Part shown: positions 10,146 through 18,362 of the stretch, piece by piece | Layout: each line of letters starts with the position of its first letter | How positions within the stretch are numbered: the stretch's first letter is position 1 | Source: CAZFGK01 sp964518635 | Lineage (GTDB): Bacteria; Zixibacteria; MSB-5A5; GN15; FEB-12 | Assembly: GCA_964518635.1 (NCBI GenBank) | Contig: CAZFGK010000020.1 | Coordinates: 1 to 60,766, forward strand | Length of the DNA: 60,766 nucleotides | Direction: 5' to 3' | Made by a program: the position numbers and the translations under genes | Notes under the pieces: generated by a model | Told to the model about the DNA's origin: nothing | Seen by the model: the letters and a program-made list of their open reading frames with translations, nothing else | The model's database searches: none

Positions 10146-11240
10146 CTAGACGAACAACGGAGTCTTGGTCGAGTCGTTCAGATTGACCGGATTGGCCGAG
10201 GCCTTCGCCGGACGTGAAAGCCGTCTGACGAGCAGGTCAAGCTTGCGGGTATCCCCACGTTCCATATAGAGTCGGCCAAGCTCAAGAATGGCGATAGCAT
10301 CAGACGGATTGTCTTCGACCACTGCTTCCAGTAGCTCCAATGCCTGCGAGTTGTCCCCCTTTTTCTCGTAATAACGGGCGAGTGTTTTCCGTGCTTCAAC
10401 ACTCTTCGGTGCTTTAGCAAGGATCGACTGACAGAATTCGACAATGTCACCGTATCGACCAAGTTCGAAAAGGGTTCGTTTCATGCGATCGACCGCCCGA
10501 TCGGCCTGCTCTGGCGCGACAGTCAGCAGTTTCCCCCAGAATTCGAGGGCATCTTCAAACCTCCGCTCTTCGACATAGGCATCCCCGATAGCGAGATAAG
10601 CATCGATCTGCATCGGATCGAGTGAGATTGCTTCTTTGAAGATGATGCGTGCCTTATGATATTCCCGCTTGCCGGCAAGTGACATTCCTTGACGAAGTTT
10701 GATCTTCGCGAGTGGACGCTTCGATTTGTTCTGCTCGATTTTCAGAATTTTTTCGGCAGTGGCGTAAGCATCTTCCCACCGACCGGTCTGCTCCTGAATT
10801 CGCATCAATTCGGCCATGACCGTGCGGTCATTCGGATCAATTGAGATGAGTTCGACCAATGCCTTCTCGGCAGTTGAAATGTCACCTACTGTACGATAGT
10901 CGATTGCCAATTGCCTGAGGATCGCGCTTTTCTGCGATTTGGTAAGACCTGAACGCAAGGTGAGGTCTTTGTGAATCTGCAGGGCACGTTCCGGTTGCTG
11001 ATAATTTCGGAGAACCTGCCCGAGACGGAGGTAGGCATCGACGTTGGTGGTGTCGTCGGCAACGACTTCACGCAGTTTCCCGAAAGCGGCTTCTTCGCGG
11101 CCATCCAGCAGATCACGCAGCGCCTGGACATAGAGGGATGAGTCCCGTTCCCCCTGACGTGCCTTGAGCCGCTCGAAGACAAAATAGAATGCGCTGGCGC
11201 CGAAGAGCAGAAGGATGAGCAATACTAGGGCGTCTGACAT
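10146..11240 (-). CDS. LapB/YciM-like membrane-anchored TPR protein
   Basis: 364 residues. An N-terminal membrane segment (about 4-22) is followed by many TPR units and ends without the C-terminal rubredoxin-like zinc domain of E. coli LapB; no CxxC pairs are seen there. The gene starts 4 bases after the LapA-like gene. In proteobacteria lapA and lapB are adjacent, and LapB regulates LpxC proteolysis and LPS assembly, so I infer a similar scaffold role. Without the rubredoxin domain it could also be a general TPR adaptor. Confidence 0.65.
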   Translation of the reverse strand: MSDALVLLILLLFGASAFYFVFERLKARQGERDSSLYVQALRDLLDGREEAAFGKLREVVADDTTNVDAYLRLGQVLRNYQQPERALQIHKDLTLRSGLTKSQKSAILRQLAIDYRTVGDISTAEKALVELISIDPNDRTVMAELMRIQEQTGRWEDAYATAEKILKIEQNKSKRPLAKIKLRQGMSLAGKREYHKARIIFKEAISLDPMQIDAYLAIGDAYVEERRFEDALEFWGKLLTVAPEQADRAVDRMKRTLFELGRYGDIVEFCQSILAKAPKSVEARKTLARYYEKKGDNSQALELLEAVVEDNPSDAIAILELGRLYMERGDTRKLDLLVRRLSRPAKASANPVNLNDSTKTPLFV

Positions 11241-11243
11241 TGT

Positions 11244-11609
11244 CTAAAGCTCGTCGAAGACCGAAGTCATCTTCGGTGTCAGTTGCAGAGTTCGAAGAGA
11301 GGTCGCCGATTCTTCGACAGGACGATTTCGCAAAATGGAAATCTCCTGCTCAAGAGCGCGGATCGATTTCTCGTGGGTTCGAAGGAGAACCGACTGACGA
11401 AGATAGACCATTGCAAACATGATCGTCGCGATCAACAATCCAGCGATTACGGAGATAGCCACGACCGTCAACAATGGAACCTGCGTGTAGTTGTAATACA
11501 GGGGCTGCAGATTGACATCGACCTTTTGGTGCGGGTAGTTATTCCCTAATCCGAAGAGAATCACCAGCCCAACCAGGGCTAGACTGAGCAGCAGCCGAAC
11601 CAGCCACAT
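11244..11609 (-). CDS. lapA: LapA-domain inner-membrane protein
   Basis: About 121 residues from the ATG at 11609. An AGGGA lies just before this ATG, which is 8 bases after the preceding stop; the longer frame overlaps the upstream gene. Two hydrophobic segments (WLVRLLLSLALVGLVILFGL and VPLLTVVAISVIAGLLIATI) flank a short loop with the family-like N-Y-P and V-N-L positions, then a coiled-coil tail. This is the DUF1049/LapA layout. It is followed by the LapB-like gene, which supports the assignment. Confidence 0.7.
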   Translation of the reverse strand: MWLVRLLLSLALVGLVILFGLGNNYPHQKVDVNLQPLYYNYTQVPLLTVVAISVIAGLLIATIMFAMVYLRQSVLLRTHEKSIRALEQEISILRNRPVEESATSLRTLQLTPKMTSVFDEL

Positions 11610-11616
11610 AGAATCC

Positions 11617-12327
11617 CTATTTCCCTCCGGCGTCGGTGGAATTTTCAACAGCACCAGTGGTGAAGGTCAGGGATGAGATAATTTCGTTCGCCTGTGACAT
11701 CACCGATTCATGAAACGGAGTCTCAGCCATGACATGGAACAGAAAGATGGTCTTCTCTTTTTTGACGGCGACAATTGTCCCGGTCAGGGAGCCAGTCACC
11801 CGTGCGCCACCGACGGATGAAGCGGAGGTTTGCACCTCTTTAACATACTTCGCGTTGGCATCCCAGCGGCTGCCGTTGACGCCTGCAACCGTTACAGGCC
11901 GTTTCCCTTTTTGAATCGTGTTATTCTCCTGCAGAATATCGAACTCTTTTACGATGGTCGATTTCTGCTTTGACTTGAACGTACGACTAAGCAAAGAGTC
12001 GATGAACTGTGATGGTGCAAGAGTGGTCGTGTCCACATACAGCACCAGGCGTGGAATTTTGGTATAACTTGGGGCATCACGATAGTCGACCGGAATGTCA
12101 TAGTCATTCTGCGTGACAATGATCCGGTAGCCATCCTTCCCGTCCCCGATCCGAGCCCGCCAGTTTTCACGAAGAGTCAGACTGAAATTATAGTCTTCAT
12201 CAACAAACTTGCCGTTCTCCAGAGAACCGGCTTTTTCCCGTTTTCGACCAGCTGATGCGTCCGGTGTCATGAGCGACAACAAAAACGCGGCTGCGAGTAC
12301 GACATGCATCCCACGAAACATATTCAA
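11617..12327 (-). CDS. Exported protein of unknown function
   Basis: 236 residues with a signal peptide (hydrophobic core about 8-20, cleavage near ASA-GR). The mature protein opens with a YNFSLTLRENW stretch that resembles the start of PsbP/Mog1-like domains in surface proteins that bind or insert lipids, but this is only a loose resemblance. A second part near the C-terminus (TIFLFHVMAETPFHESV) also fits that fold. It is preceded by GGAGGAG and followed within 10 bp by lapA. I do not recognise a specific family. Confidence 0.6.
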   Translation of the reverse strand: MNMFRGMHVVLAAAFLLSLMTPDASAGRKREKAGSLENGKFVDEDYNFSLTLRENWRARIGDGKDGYRIIVTQNDYDIPVDYRDAPSYTKIPRLVLYVDTTTLAPSQFIDSLLSRTFKSKQKSTIVKEFDILQENNTIQKGKRPVTVAGVNGSRWDANAKYVKEVQTSASSVGGARVTGSLTGTIVAVKKEKTIFLFHVMAETPFHESVMSQANEIISSLTFTTGAVENSTDAGGK

Positions 12328-12412
12328 ACTCCTCCGATATGAAACTTCGCCGCCTGAATGCTCTGAGTCAAGCAGTTGTTCGCCAATGATACGAAGTTGA
12401 CTGATTCTTGTA

Positions 12413-13303
12413 CTACTCAGGAACAGTTTCGGTCCGCCGCTCGAAGCCGATCGTTGTGCGAATCAGCTCCTGGGCATACTCGCCGAGAGTAATAAATTCC
12501 CCTTCGGAGAGGAGACGGTCGAGTTTCATCTGGAGAATATCAGTTCCGGCACCACCGCGGATACGAGACATGAGTGAAATACCGCTCACCTGCGGCGGGT
12601 TGGGGTCGAACTCCCAGGGGTGGAGGTAGACGTTGGCCGGCAAGTTCTCTTTGTTGAGCTGCCGAATCAGGGCTCGCGAGTACCAGAGCGGGGCATGTCG
12701 GAAATACCCCCCTCCTGTGACCGGCAGATTCTGGCCGAAGAGTCGCACCGTCGAGGCCGGTATCTCCTGCAATGTACGTCCGGAGGAAGTCGTGATCTTG
12801 ACTGGCTTGCGGGGACCGTGCGGGACGCCGTAGAGATCATGCTTAATCGGGAAAATCGAGCTGTCGTAATTGAAACCAAGTTCAGCGAGAATATCGAATG
12901 CCCACGGGGTCGCGTCCGAAATGGACCAGGAGGGGGCACGATAGCCGCGAGGACGGCGTCCAGTTGCTTTCTCGATGCTGCCAATCGCGAGAAGGGTATC
13001 CTCCCGAAACTGCTCCGGTTTGAGTCGGTCGACTCGACGATGCCAGTAGCTGTGACAGGCGATCTCATGACCGCGACGAGCTATCTCTTTCATTAGGGCG
13101 GGAAATCGATCAGCACACCAACCCAGAATGAAAAAAGTGGCACGAGTCTGATGGGTATCGAAAAGATCAAGCAGCGGGAGTGTCGTTCGCTCAAGAGTCG
13201 AATGCAGTGATGGCCAGCTGTCGGTAGGGAATTTTGACTGTAGGACTTCGACAACAAACCACTCCTCAAGATCAACACTTAAGAGATTCGTGGTTCGTGT
13301 CAT
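12413..13303 (-). CDS. Polysaccharide deacetylase, PEP-CTERM-locus type
   Basis: 296 residues. The NodB-type carbohydrate esterase domain shows LSVDLEEWF near the N-terminus, ATFFILGWCADRFP and the metal-site pattern GHEIACHSYWHRRV. The C-terminal part (VTGGGYFRHAP and YLHPWEFDP) resembles the DUF3473 extension of the deacetylases found in PEP-CTERM/exosortase exopolysaccharide loci. It follows the BY-kinase by about 20 bp. It probably removes N-acetyl groups from an exported polysaccharide. Confidence 0.88.
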   Translation of the reverse strand: MTRTTNLLSVDLEEWFVVEVLQSKFPTDSWPSLHSTLERTTLPLLDLFDTHQTRATFFILGWCADRFPALMKEIARRGHEIACHSYWHRRVDRLKPEQFREDTLLAIGSIEKATGRRPRGYRAPSWSISDATPWAFDILAELGFNYDSSIFPIKHDLYGVPHGPRKPVKITTSSGRTLQEIPASTVRLFGQNLPVTGGGYFRHAPLWYSRALIRQLNKENLPANVYLHPWEFDPNPPQVSGISLMSRIRGGAGTDILQMKLDRLLSEGEFITLGEYAQELIRTTIGFERRTETVPE

Positions 13304-13323
13304 AACTGAATCGCAGCCCTGCG

Positions 13324-14121
13324 CTAGGACTTTCCGGTTTTTTCCGGTCGGCGAGGGTCTGCGCTAGATTTCGATTTCTCTGATTTCTCGTGACCCGATT
13401 TTGCTGTTTTGGTGCCAGTGGTACTCAGGTCATGTCCTGTTAGATCGTAATACTCCCCATACCGCTGATAGTTGAAGGTCGAGGGAAGACTCGATTCCAT
13501 ATTATTGACAATCACTCCCATGAGTTGTCCGCCACCGGACTGGAGGATATCAACTGCACGTCTTGAAATATCGCGCGGAGTTGCACCCGCTTTGACAATC
13601 ATCAGGACGCCGTCGACATGGGCTGACAGCAACATCGGATCAGCAACCGGTACGACCGGGGCGCAATCGACGATAATCAGGTCATAGGCCGTCGTTTGTT
13701 CAGAAATGAGCTGACCAATCGCTTTGGGATCAAACAGTTCACCTGCTTGAGCCCCAAGGGTTCCGGCAGTGATTACGTTGAGTGAGTTATAGCGTGTTGG
13801 CTTGATAATTCCCGCAACCGTCGTTGATTTTGTAAGCCAGTCAGTCAGCCCCATTTCCAGCGGAAGTCCCAGATAGGCGTGGATCATCGGTCTTCGAAGA
13901 TCGGCATCAATCAGCAGCACGCGGCTATCGCGAGCTGCCGCGGTGAGGGCCAGGAAAGAGGCGATAGTCGACTTCCCTTCTCCTACTGCAGCGGAAGTCA
14001 CCAGAATGCTCTTGGGAGGACGCTGTCGATATCGATTCCTGATCGCGGTCAGAATTCGTCGCAGCTCGTTTGCCATCGGAGCTTCAAGAGAGAAAAGATC
14101 TATCAGATTTTTGGGCGTCAT
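13324..14121 (-). CDS. BY-family tyrosine kinase of an exopolysaccharide system (CpsD/CapB-like)
   Basis: 265 residues. It has the three BY-kinase nucleotide motifs: Walker A in AAVGEGKST, Walker A-prime in LLIDADLRRP, and Walker B in IIVDCAPV. A Tyr cluster (YQRYGEYYDL) lies before a Lys/Ser-rich tail and may be the autophosphorylation site. It is a stand-alone cytoplasmic kinase without the Wzz membrane part; the partner chain-length protein is not in view. It overlaps the upstream TPR gene by 4 bp (ATGA) and likely controls polysaccharide polymerisation and export. Confidence 0.88.
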   Translation of the reverse strand: MTPKNLIDLFSLEAPMANELRRILTAIRNRYRQRPPKSILVTSAAVGEGKSTIASFLALTAAARDSRVLLIDADLRRPMIHAYLGLPLEMGLTDWLTKSTTVAGIIKPTRYNSLNVITAGTLGAQAGELFDPKAIGQLISEQTTAYDLIIVDCAPVVPVADPMLLSAHVDGVLMIVKAGATPRDISRRAVDILQSGGGQLMGVIVNNMESSLPSTFNYQRYGEYYDLTGHDLSTTGTKTAKSGHEKSEKSKSSADPRRPEKTGKS

Positions 14122-15248
14122 GATTTCCCGGGATTTCGCTCCTGCGTACGCAGATCAACATGCAAATGCTGTCCGGCACTTTGCGCAATGGTCAGCGAGT
14201 GCTGCAACCAGGTAAGTGACGGATTCGTCTGGGCTGCGCGGCGATATTGTTCGACCCCTTTTTGCCAGAGTATACGCGCCTGTTCGCAGTAGCAAGTACC
14301 AAGATCCGCCATCAGATCGACATACTGCGGATTCTTTTTCAACTCCGCCTGCAGGTACGTAATACGATCACTGAGGGCTTCTTCTGAAATCCATTCCGGA
14401 TGGAGGATGAACTTCATGTAATAGCTGGCGGATTGCTGGCGGTGATGATCTCTGCGTTGTTTTTGCAGTTTTGTGAGCGAATCGAGTGCGTCCTGCCATC
14501 TCCCCTGTTCAAGTTGCTGAAGTCCTTCTTCAAACAACCGACCACGAAGATCGGCCAGAATCAGTCCCGCCTTGTGCACACAATCGGCTGCCCGTGTTGC
14601 CGGAGCGGTATCTTTTCCGTTCGGAGATTCATGAATGGCCTGCCTGAGAATCGCCACGCCGAGATTCAGATAGGCATCGGCATAGTACAAATTGATCCTG
14701 ATTCCCTCTTTGTACTCTTTGATCCCCTTTGCCCAGTTGTGCGAGGCGGTGAAGACATCACCGAGTGCATTCCGATAATCAGCAAATCCGGGGCGAAGCT
14801 CTACTGCGCGGGAGGCCGAGGTCAGTGCTTCTCCAAAAAATCCGAGGGAAAGATAGGCCTGACCAAGGGCGTGGTGCGACTGATGATGATCGGGCTGCAG
14901 TGTTGTCACTCGTGCGAGAATTTCGGTTGATTCTTTGTAGAGTCCCTTGTAGAGGCAGACCGTGCCGAGCTGATGCATCATTGAAACATCATCAAGCTCG
15001 ATCGACTTCTGATAGGCCTGCAGGATCAGTTCCAGTTCCTGTCGTTTTTCGGCGTGAGTCATTTTCACCAATGACAGCACTTCTTCGGGGAGGATATTGG
15101 AGGGATGCGGGCTGACCATTTCGTCCGCAGGAGTGCCATCAACCACCACCGTGGTCAGCACTGCGTTCTGCTGAGAGTCGTTAAATGTCTGGATGACATA
15201 TTCCCGATTTGACTCCTTCAACCGACTGCTGAGACGATACGTTTCCAT
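14118..15248 (-). CDS. TPR protein of the exopolysaccharide locus
   Basis: 376 residues, cytoplasmic by sequence (no signal peptide or membrane segment). TPR-like helical pairs run through most of the protein, for example GTVCLYKGLYKESTEIL and ALGQAYLSLGFFGEAL. It lies between the Wza-like exporter and the tyrosine kinase and overlaps the latter by 4 bp, so it is almost certainly made with them. TPR proteins are common in exopolysaccharide loci as assembly scaffolds; its exact role here is unknown. Confidence 0.75.
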   Translation of the reverse strand: METYRLSSRLKESNREYVIQTFNDSQQNAVLTTVVVDGTPADEMVSPHPSNILPEEVLSLVKMTHAEKRQELELILQAYQKSIELDDVSMMHQLGTVCLYKGLYKESTEILARVTTLQPDHHQSHHALGQAYLSLGFFGEALTSASRAVELRPGFADYRNALGDVFTASHNWAKGIKEYKEGIRINLYYADAYLNLGVAILRQAIHESPNGKDTAPATRAADCVHKAGLILADLRGRLFEEGLQQLEQGRWQDALDSLTKLQKQRRDHHRQQSASYYMKFILHPEWISEEALSDRITYLQAELKKNPQYVDLMADLGTCYCEQARILWQKGVEQYRRAAQTNPSLTWLQHSLTIAQSAGQHLHVDLRTQERNPGKS

Positions 15249-15274
15249 GTGCGCTTATCCCTCTGTTTTCGCTG

Positions 15275-16297
15275 CTAGTTGGAGCCCGACGAGTTGTTGT
15301 TATTATCCAGTTGATTCACCAGAAGTACGACCGAAGTAATGACGCCGAGAACGACTGAGGCATTGGTCACGGTCAAGCCAAAGATACCTGCCCCTTTTTC
15401 CGGAATGATCATCGTATCTTCGCGGCGTATGTGATACCGAGGGGGAGTGCTACTGGCGAATTGTTTGGTCAGATCGACTTTCATCGACTGAGTGTGGGCC
15501 CCTTCTTTCGTCATGATTCTGGCTCGCTTCAGATCTGCATTCGCAGACGGCCCACCCGCAAGAGCGAGGAGTTCCACCACGTCGAGGTCATCCTCAAAAG
15601 CGACCGGTCCGGGTTTCGAAACGGCACCGACGACGTACACGACAGACTTATCCGCCGCAGAACGGGCAAGATCACCGGACGGAACTAATCCCGGTGTACG
15701 GGGAATCTCGATGGTGTCCATTCGTCTGATCTTAGGAAGCTTATCGAGTTGCTGCGTTGCGAGGGCATCACTGACATTCACCACTTCAACTTTTCCGACG
15801 TCTCCGGCACCACGAATAATGGTGACTCGACTCAGATCCCCAATCTCGCTGACACCACCCGATTCATTGATGATTGTCCAGAGATCTGGAATCGTCTCAA
15901 AGCTTCTCTTCCCCGGTGTCCGCACCTGCCCGCTTACAAAGACATAGTTGTAGTTGTACGCCACCACTCGAACGACTGCCTGTGAGATATCTTTGCGGAG
16001 TCGGGAGATTTCACGAATGATATCACTTTGGAGATCATCGGTGGTCTTCCCTGATGCCGTGATCTGTCCAATTACATCGAGGGCGATTTTCCCGTCGAGT
16101 CCGACTTTGACCTGGGCATTCAGTTTTTCATCCTGCCAGAATCTGATTTCGAGAACATCCTCTGTCCCGATCTTGTATTCCTCGGACAGGACAACACCCG
16201 GAACACAAAAAACCAGTGCCGAAACAAGCACGGTAAAAAGAGCCGCCGGGTGGAAGCGATAGCTCAGAAGTTGGATTGAAAACGGGTAGTTTGGCAT
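15275..16297 (-). CDS. Polysaccharide export protein, Wza/OtnA-like
   Basis: 340 residues. A signal-like hydrophobic stretch ends near VVLSEE. The Poly_export domain follows, starting YKIGTEDVLEIRFW, then SLBB-type regions around VFVSGQVRTPGKRSF and VYVVGAVSKPGPVAF. A hydrophobic segment near 305-325 and a polar Asn/Ser tail end the protein. It should form or gate the outer-membrane exit of an exopolysaccharide. A perfect 7-bp inverted repeat lies 23-39 bases upstream of its start. Confidence 0.9.
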   Translation of the reverse strand: MPNYPFSIQLLSYRFHPAALFTVLVSALVFCVPGVVLSEEYKIGTEDVLEIRFWQDEKLNAQVKVGLDGKIALDVIGQITASGKTTDDLQSDIIREISRLRKDISQAVVRVVAYNYNYVFVSGQVRTPGKRSFETIPDLWTIINESGGVSEIGDLSRVTIIRGAGDVGKVEVVNVSDALATQQLDKLPKIRRMDTIEIPRTPGLVPSGDLARSAADKSVVYVVGAVSKPGPVAFEDDLDVVELLALAGGPSANADLKRARIMTKEGAHTQSMKVDLTKQFASSTPPRYHIRREDTMIIPEKGAGIFGLTVTNASVVLGVITSVVLLVNQLDNNNNSSGSN

Positions 16298-16319
16298 AAC
16301 CTTTTATCCTGTATCGATT

Positions 16320-16336
16320 ATCGGCATCTTGCCGAT
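16320..16336. repeat. Perfect inverted repeat upstream of the polysaccharide exporter
   Basis: ATCGGCA-TCT-TGCCGAT is a perfect 7-bp inverted repeat with a 3-base centre, 23 bases before the start of the Wza-like gene. Its spacing allows either an RNA hairpin in the leader or a protein-binding operator. No T tract follows, so a terminator is unlikely. Confidence 0.45.
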
Positions 16337-16459
16337 GAGGTTTACGACTCCTTCGTATTCAGCTGAAGCAGCCAATGGTATACGTACCAGTTCAGAATAT
16401 AGATCGGGGGGACCGAAGGACAATCTTCAATTCTCTCCTGCTGAGCAGGAAAATCGAGT

Positions 16460-17512
16460 TTACACGCTCTTCTGGGTGGAATCCGCCAGTACGAAAGTCC
16501 CTCGAACCTTTTTCGCTTCGCGGAGGGCATTGTCCGCTGCACGAAGGAGAAATTCAGGGTTTCTGGCATGCTGCGGGAAAACAGCCCCCCCCATTGAGAT
16601 AGTCCCGGTCGGGCATTCCTTCTCACTCTTGCTCAGATTGAGTGAAAGATGGAGTCGACGCAGAAGTGCCTGACAGGTTTCGCATCCCGCATCGGGCATG
16701 ATGACGCAGAATTCATCTCCGGCATAGCGGCAGACGGTGTCTATCCGACGTACTGATTGCCTGAGACGAATGGCTATTTCCCGAAGTGCTTCGTCCCCAG
16801 TCTGGTGACCGAGAGAGTCATTGAGCTGTTTGAGATGATCAAGGTCTAGAATGATCAGAGCGAGTTGGCGACCGTGCCGTTCCGCACGATCGACTTCTTC
16901 GGCGAGACGACGCACGAAATAACGTCGATTCGCAAGTCCAGTGAGATCATCGGTATAAGTCTGCTGCTGAGCAGTATCGAGTAAGTAAAGGGAAACGACC
17001 CGTGCTTGCATTGCACGGTGCAGGAGTTCCCTCTTGTTTATTGCTGATTCGGCTCGGGTATGCAAGAGATAGACTGCGATCCCGTCGGTGTCTTTCGGCG
17101 CGGAAAGAAACAGCTGATTATGATCGACTTTCTCTGCTTCAGGTAGCGTGGTGAGAATACCTCGTAAAGAAGAAGGGACGTGTGAAAATGGGATTGTGCC
17201 CGGCGGCAGAATCGGGAGAGTCTGCTGAATAGTTGTTAGTCGAAACGGAGCATTTTGTGTTGCAGCAGCACAGATAACCGCATGAGAAGGCAAACGTATG
17301 AGCATTGTCGCATTACAATTCCAGTTCTTGAGTGACTCAAGAAAAATGCTGGCGACTTGTGCGATTGAATCGGCTTCGGCGATTTCGACCAGCTTCAGAT
17401 TAAGAAGAGAGAATGACTCATCCTGGCTTTCCGATTTACACATAGAAAGCCCGTGAAGATCAGCTTTTCGGCGACCTGCTGGCGATTTCGCCGAATGTCG
17501 CAGTGGTGACAT
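16460..17512 (-). CDS. Diguanylate cyclase (GGDEF) with GAF-like N-terminus
   Basis: About 350 residues from the ATG at 17512; an upstream TTG (17554) or a later ATG (17443) are alternatives, as none has a clear ribosome binding site. The N-terminal ~150 residues look GAF-like. The C-terminal GGDEF domain has TDDLTGLANRRYF, LDLDHLKQLND and the active-site loop AGDEF, a variant known in active cyclases. An RxxD inhibitory site (RRID) lies exactly five residues before the loop. It makes c-di-GMP, probably to control the adjacent exopolysaccharide genes or the partner-switching genes upstream. Confidence 0.9.
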   Translation of the reverse strand: MSPLRHSAKSPAGRRKADLHGLSMCKSESQDESFSLLNLKLVEIAEADSIAQVASIFLESLKNWNCNATMLIRLPSHAVICAAATQNAPFRLTTIQQTLPILPPGTIPFSHVPSSLRGILTTLPEAEKVDHNQLFLSAPKDTDGIAVYLLHTRAESAINKRELLHRAMQARVVSLYLLDTAQQQTYTDDLTGLANRRYFVRRLAEEVDRAERHGRQLALIILDLDHLKQLNDSLGHQTGDEALREIAIRLRQSVRRIDTVCRYAGDEFCVIMPDAGCETCQALLRRLHLSLNLSKSEKECPTGTISMGGAVFPQHARNPEFLLRAADNALREAKKVRGTFVLADSTQKSV

Positions 17513-17592
17513 GACGTGAATATAGTCAATTTGCGAAAAGATCAAAATCGACAACTTGAATCCTCAGTACCGGCTTCATGTCGAATGTGATG

Positions 17593-17907
17593 CTAGGAGT
17601 AGATCCCTCGGGCGAGTCGAAATCGGGCTTTTCGGCTCAGGAGGCGGCTTTTTCTCAATACTGTGAACACGCGCCACCAGGTCGCTTCCTGAAGCGGCCA
17701 GCGACGATTCACGGCCCCGGCAATCTCGCCGATTGATGCAAACGGATCGGCTTTTACCATGGCAAGAACTGCGGTATTCAGGTCTGTTGGTGAGATCGAG
17801 TTGAGATCGGTTGTAGCGGCCGCATAGTGGCCATTTGACTGATGTTTCGGATGAGACTGACGAGATGGATCTAAAGCTTCGATGATGACGAGTTCTTCGT
17901 CATCTCT
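17593..17907 (-). pseudogene. Out-of-frame extension of the STAS gene with a winged-helix look
   Basis: This fills what otherwise looks like a 316-base empty gap. One frame is open from the A10 run (17907-17916) to a TAG at 17593-17595 and encodes 104 residues. It has no start codon in its first ~49 codons, so that part can only be translated from the STAS frame. The second half (TAVLAMVKADPFASIGEIAG, then WWRVFTVLRKSRLL) has the helix spacing of a winged helix-turn-helix. One extra A, or a -1 slip on the A run, would join it to the STAS protein to give ~230 residues. A base-call error in the run, real slippage or true decay are all possible. Confidence 0.6.
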
Positions 17908-18284
17908 TTTTTTTTTGACCCCTCGGGTGTATGACCAAATTCACAGAGGGCATCATCGACCGAAGTGTGCACTGTCAGCACATTGTCAAATTCCAAAAGT
18001 CGAAAGACTTCGAGCACATCCGGCAGAAGATTGACAAGCTTGATATCCCCTTCATGCGCGCGGACATCCCGAATGTGGGCGATAAAAATCCCCCAGCCAG
18101 CAGAGCTGATATAGTCTACCCCAGCAAGATCAATGACGAGTCGATAGCGAGAGCGCTGCAGAAGTGAATCGAGTACTTCCTCCAGCTCAGATGCGGTCAT
18201 CGTATCGATCACACCATCCACACGGATATGTGCGATACGAGGCTCCTGCCCGACTTCCTTGAGTGATATCTGAATTGAACTCAC
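17871..18284 (-). CDS. STAS-domain anti-sigma factor antagonist (RsbV/SpoIIAA-like)
   Basis: 137 residues as read. The STAS domain covers about 1-115, with the conserved VIDLAGVDYISSAGWG loop; Ser61 is the likely phosphorylation site. The last residues after GSKKK are a short Ser-rich end that I think is out of frame: the codons lie on ten consecutive A (17907-17916), and the -1 frame continues for 104 residues (separate entry). It follows the RsbW-RsbU-like fusion by 78 bp, which supplies both kinase and phosphatase, so this is the antagonist they switch. Its target sigma or output protein is not in view. Confidence 0.9.
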   Translation of the reverse strand: MSSIQISLKEVGQEPRIAHIRVDGVIDTMTASELEEVLDSLLQRSRYRLVIDLAGVDYISSAGWGIFIAHIRDVRAHEGDIKLVNLLPDVLEVFRLLEFDNVLTVHTSVDDALCEFGHTPEGSKKKEMTKNSSSSKL

Positions 18285-18362
18285 AATTGATTTCTTCGCA
18301 TTACTTCTTCATCAAACGTTTTGCTGGATCGCAATCTATGTCAGCGAGGCGCGCTTGGCAAC

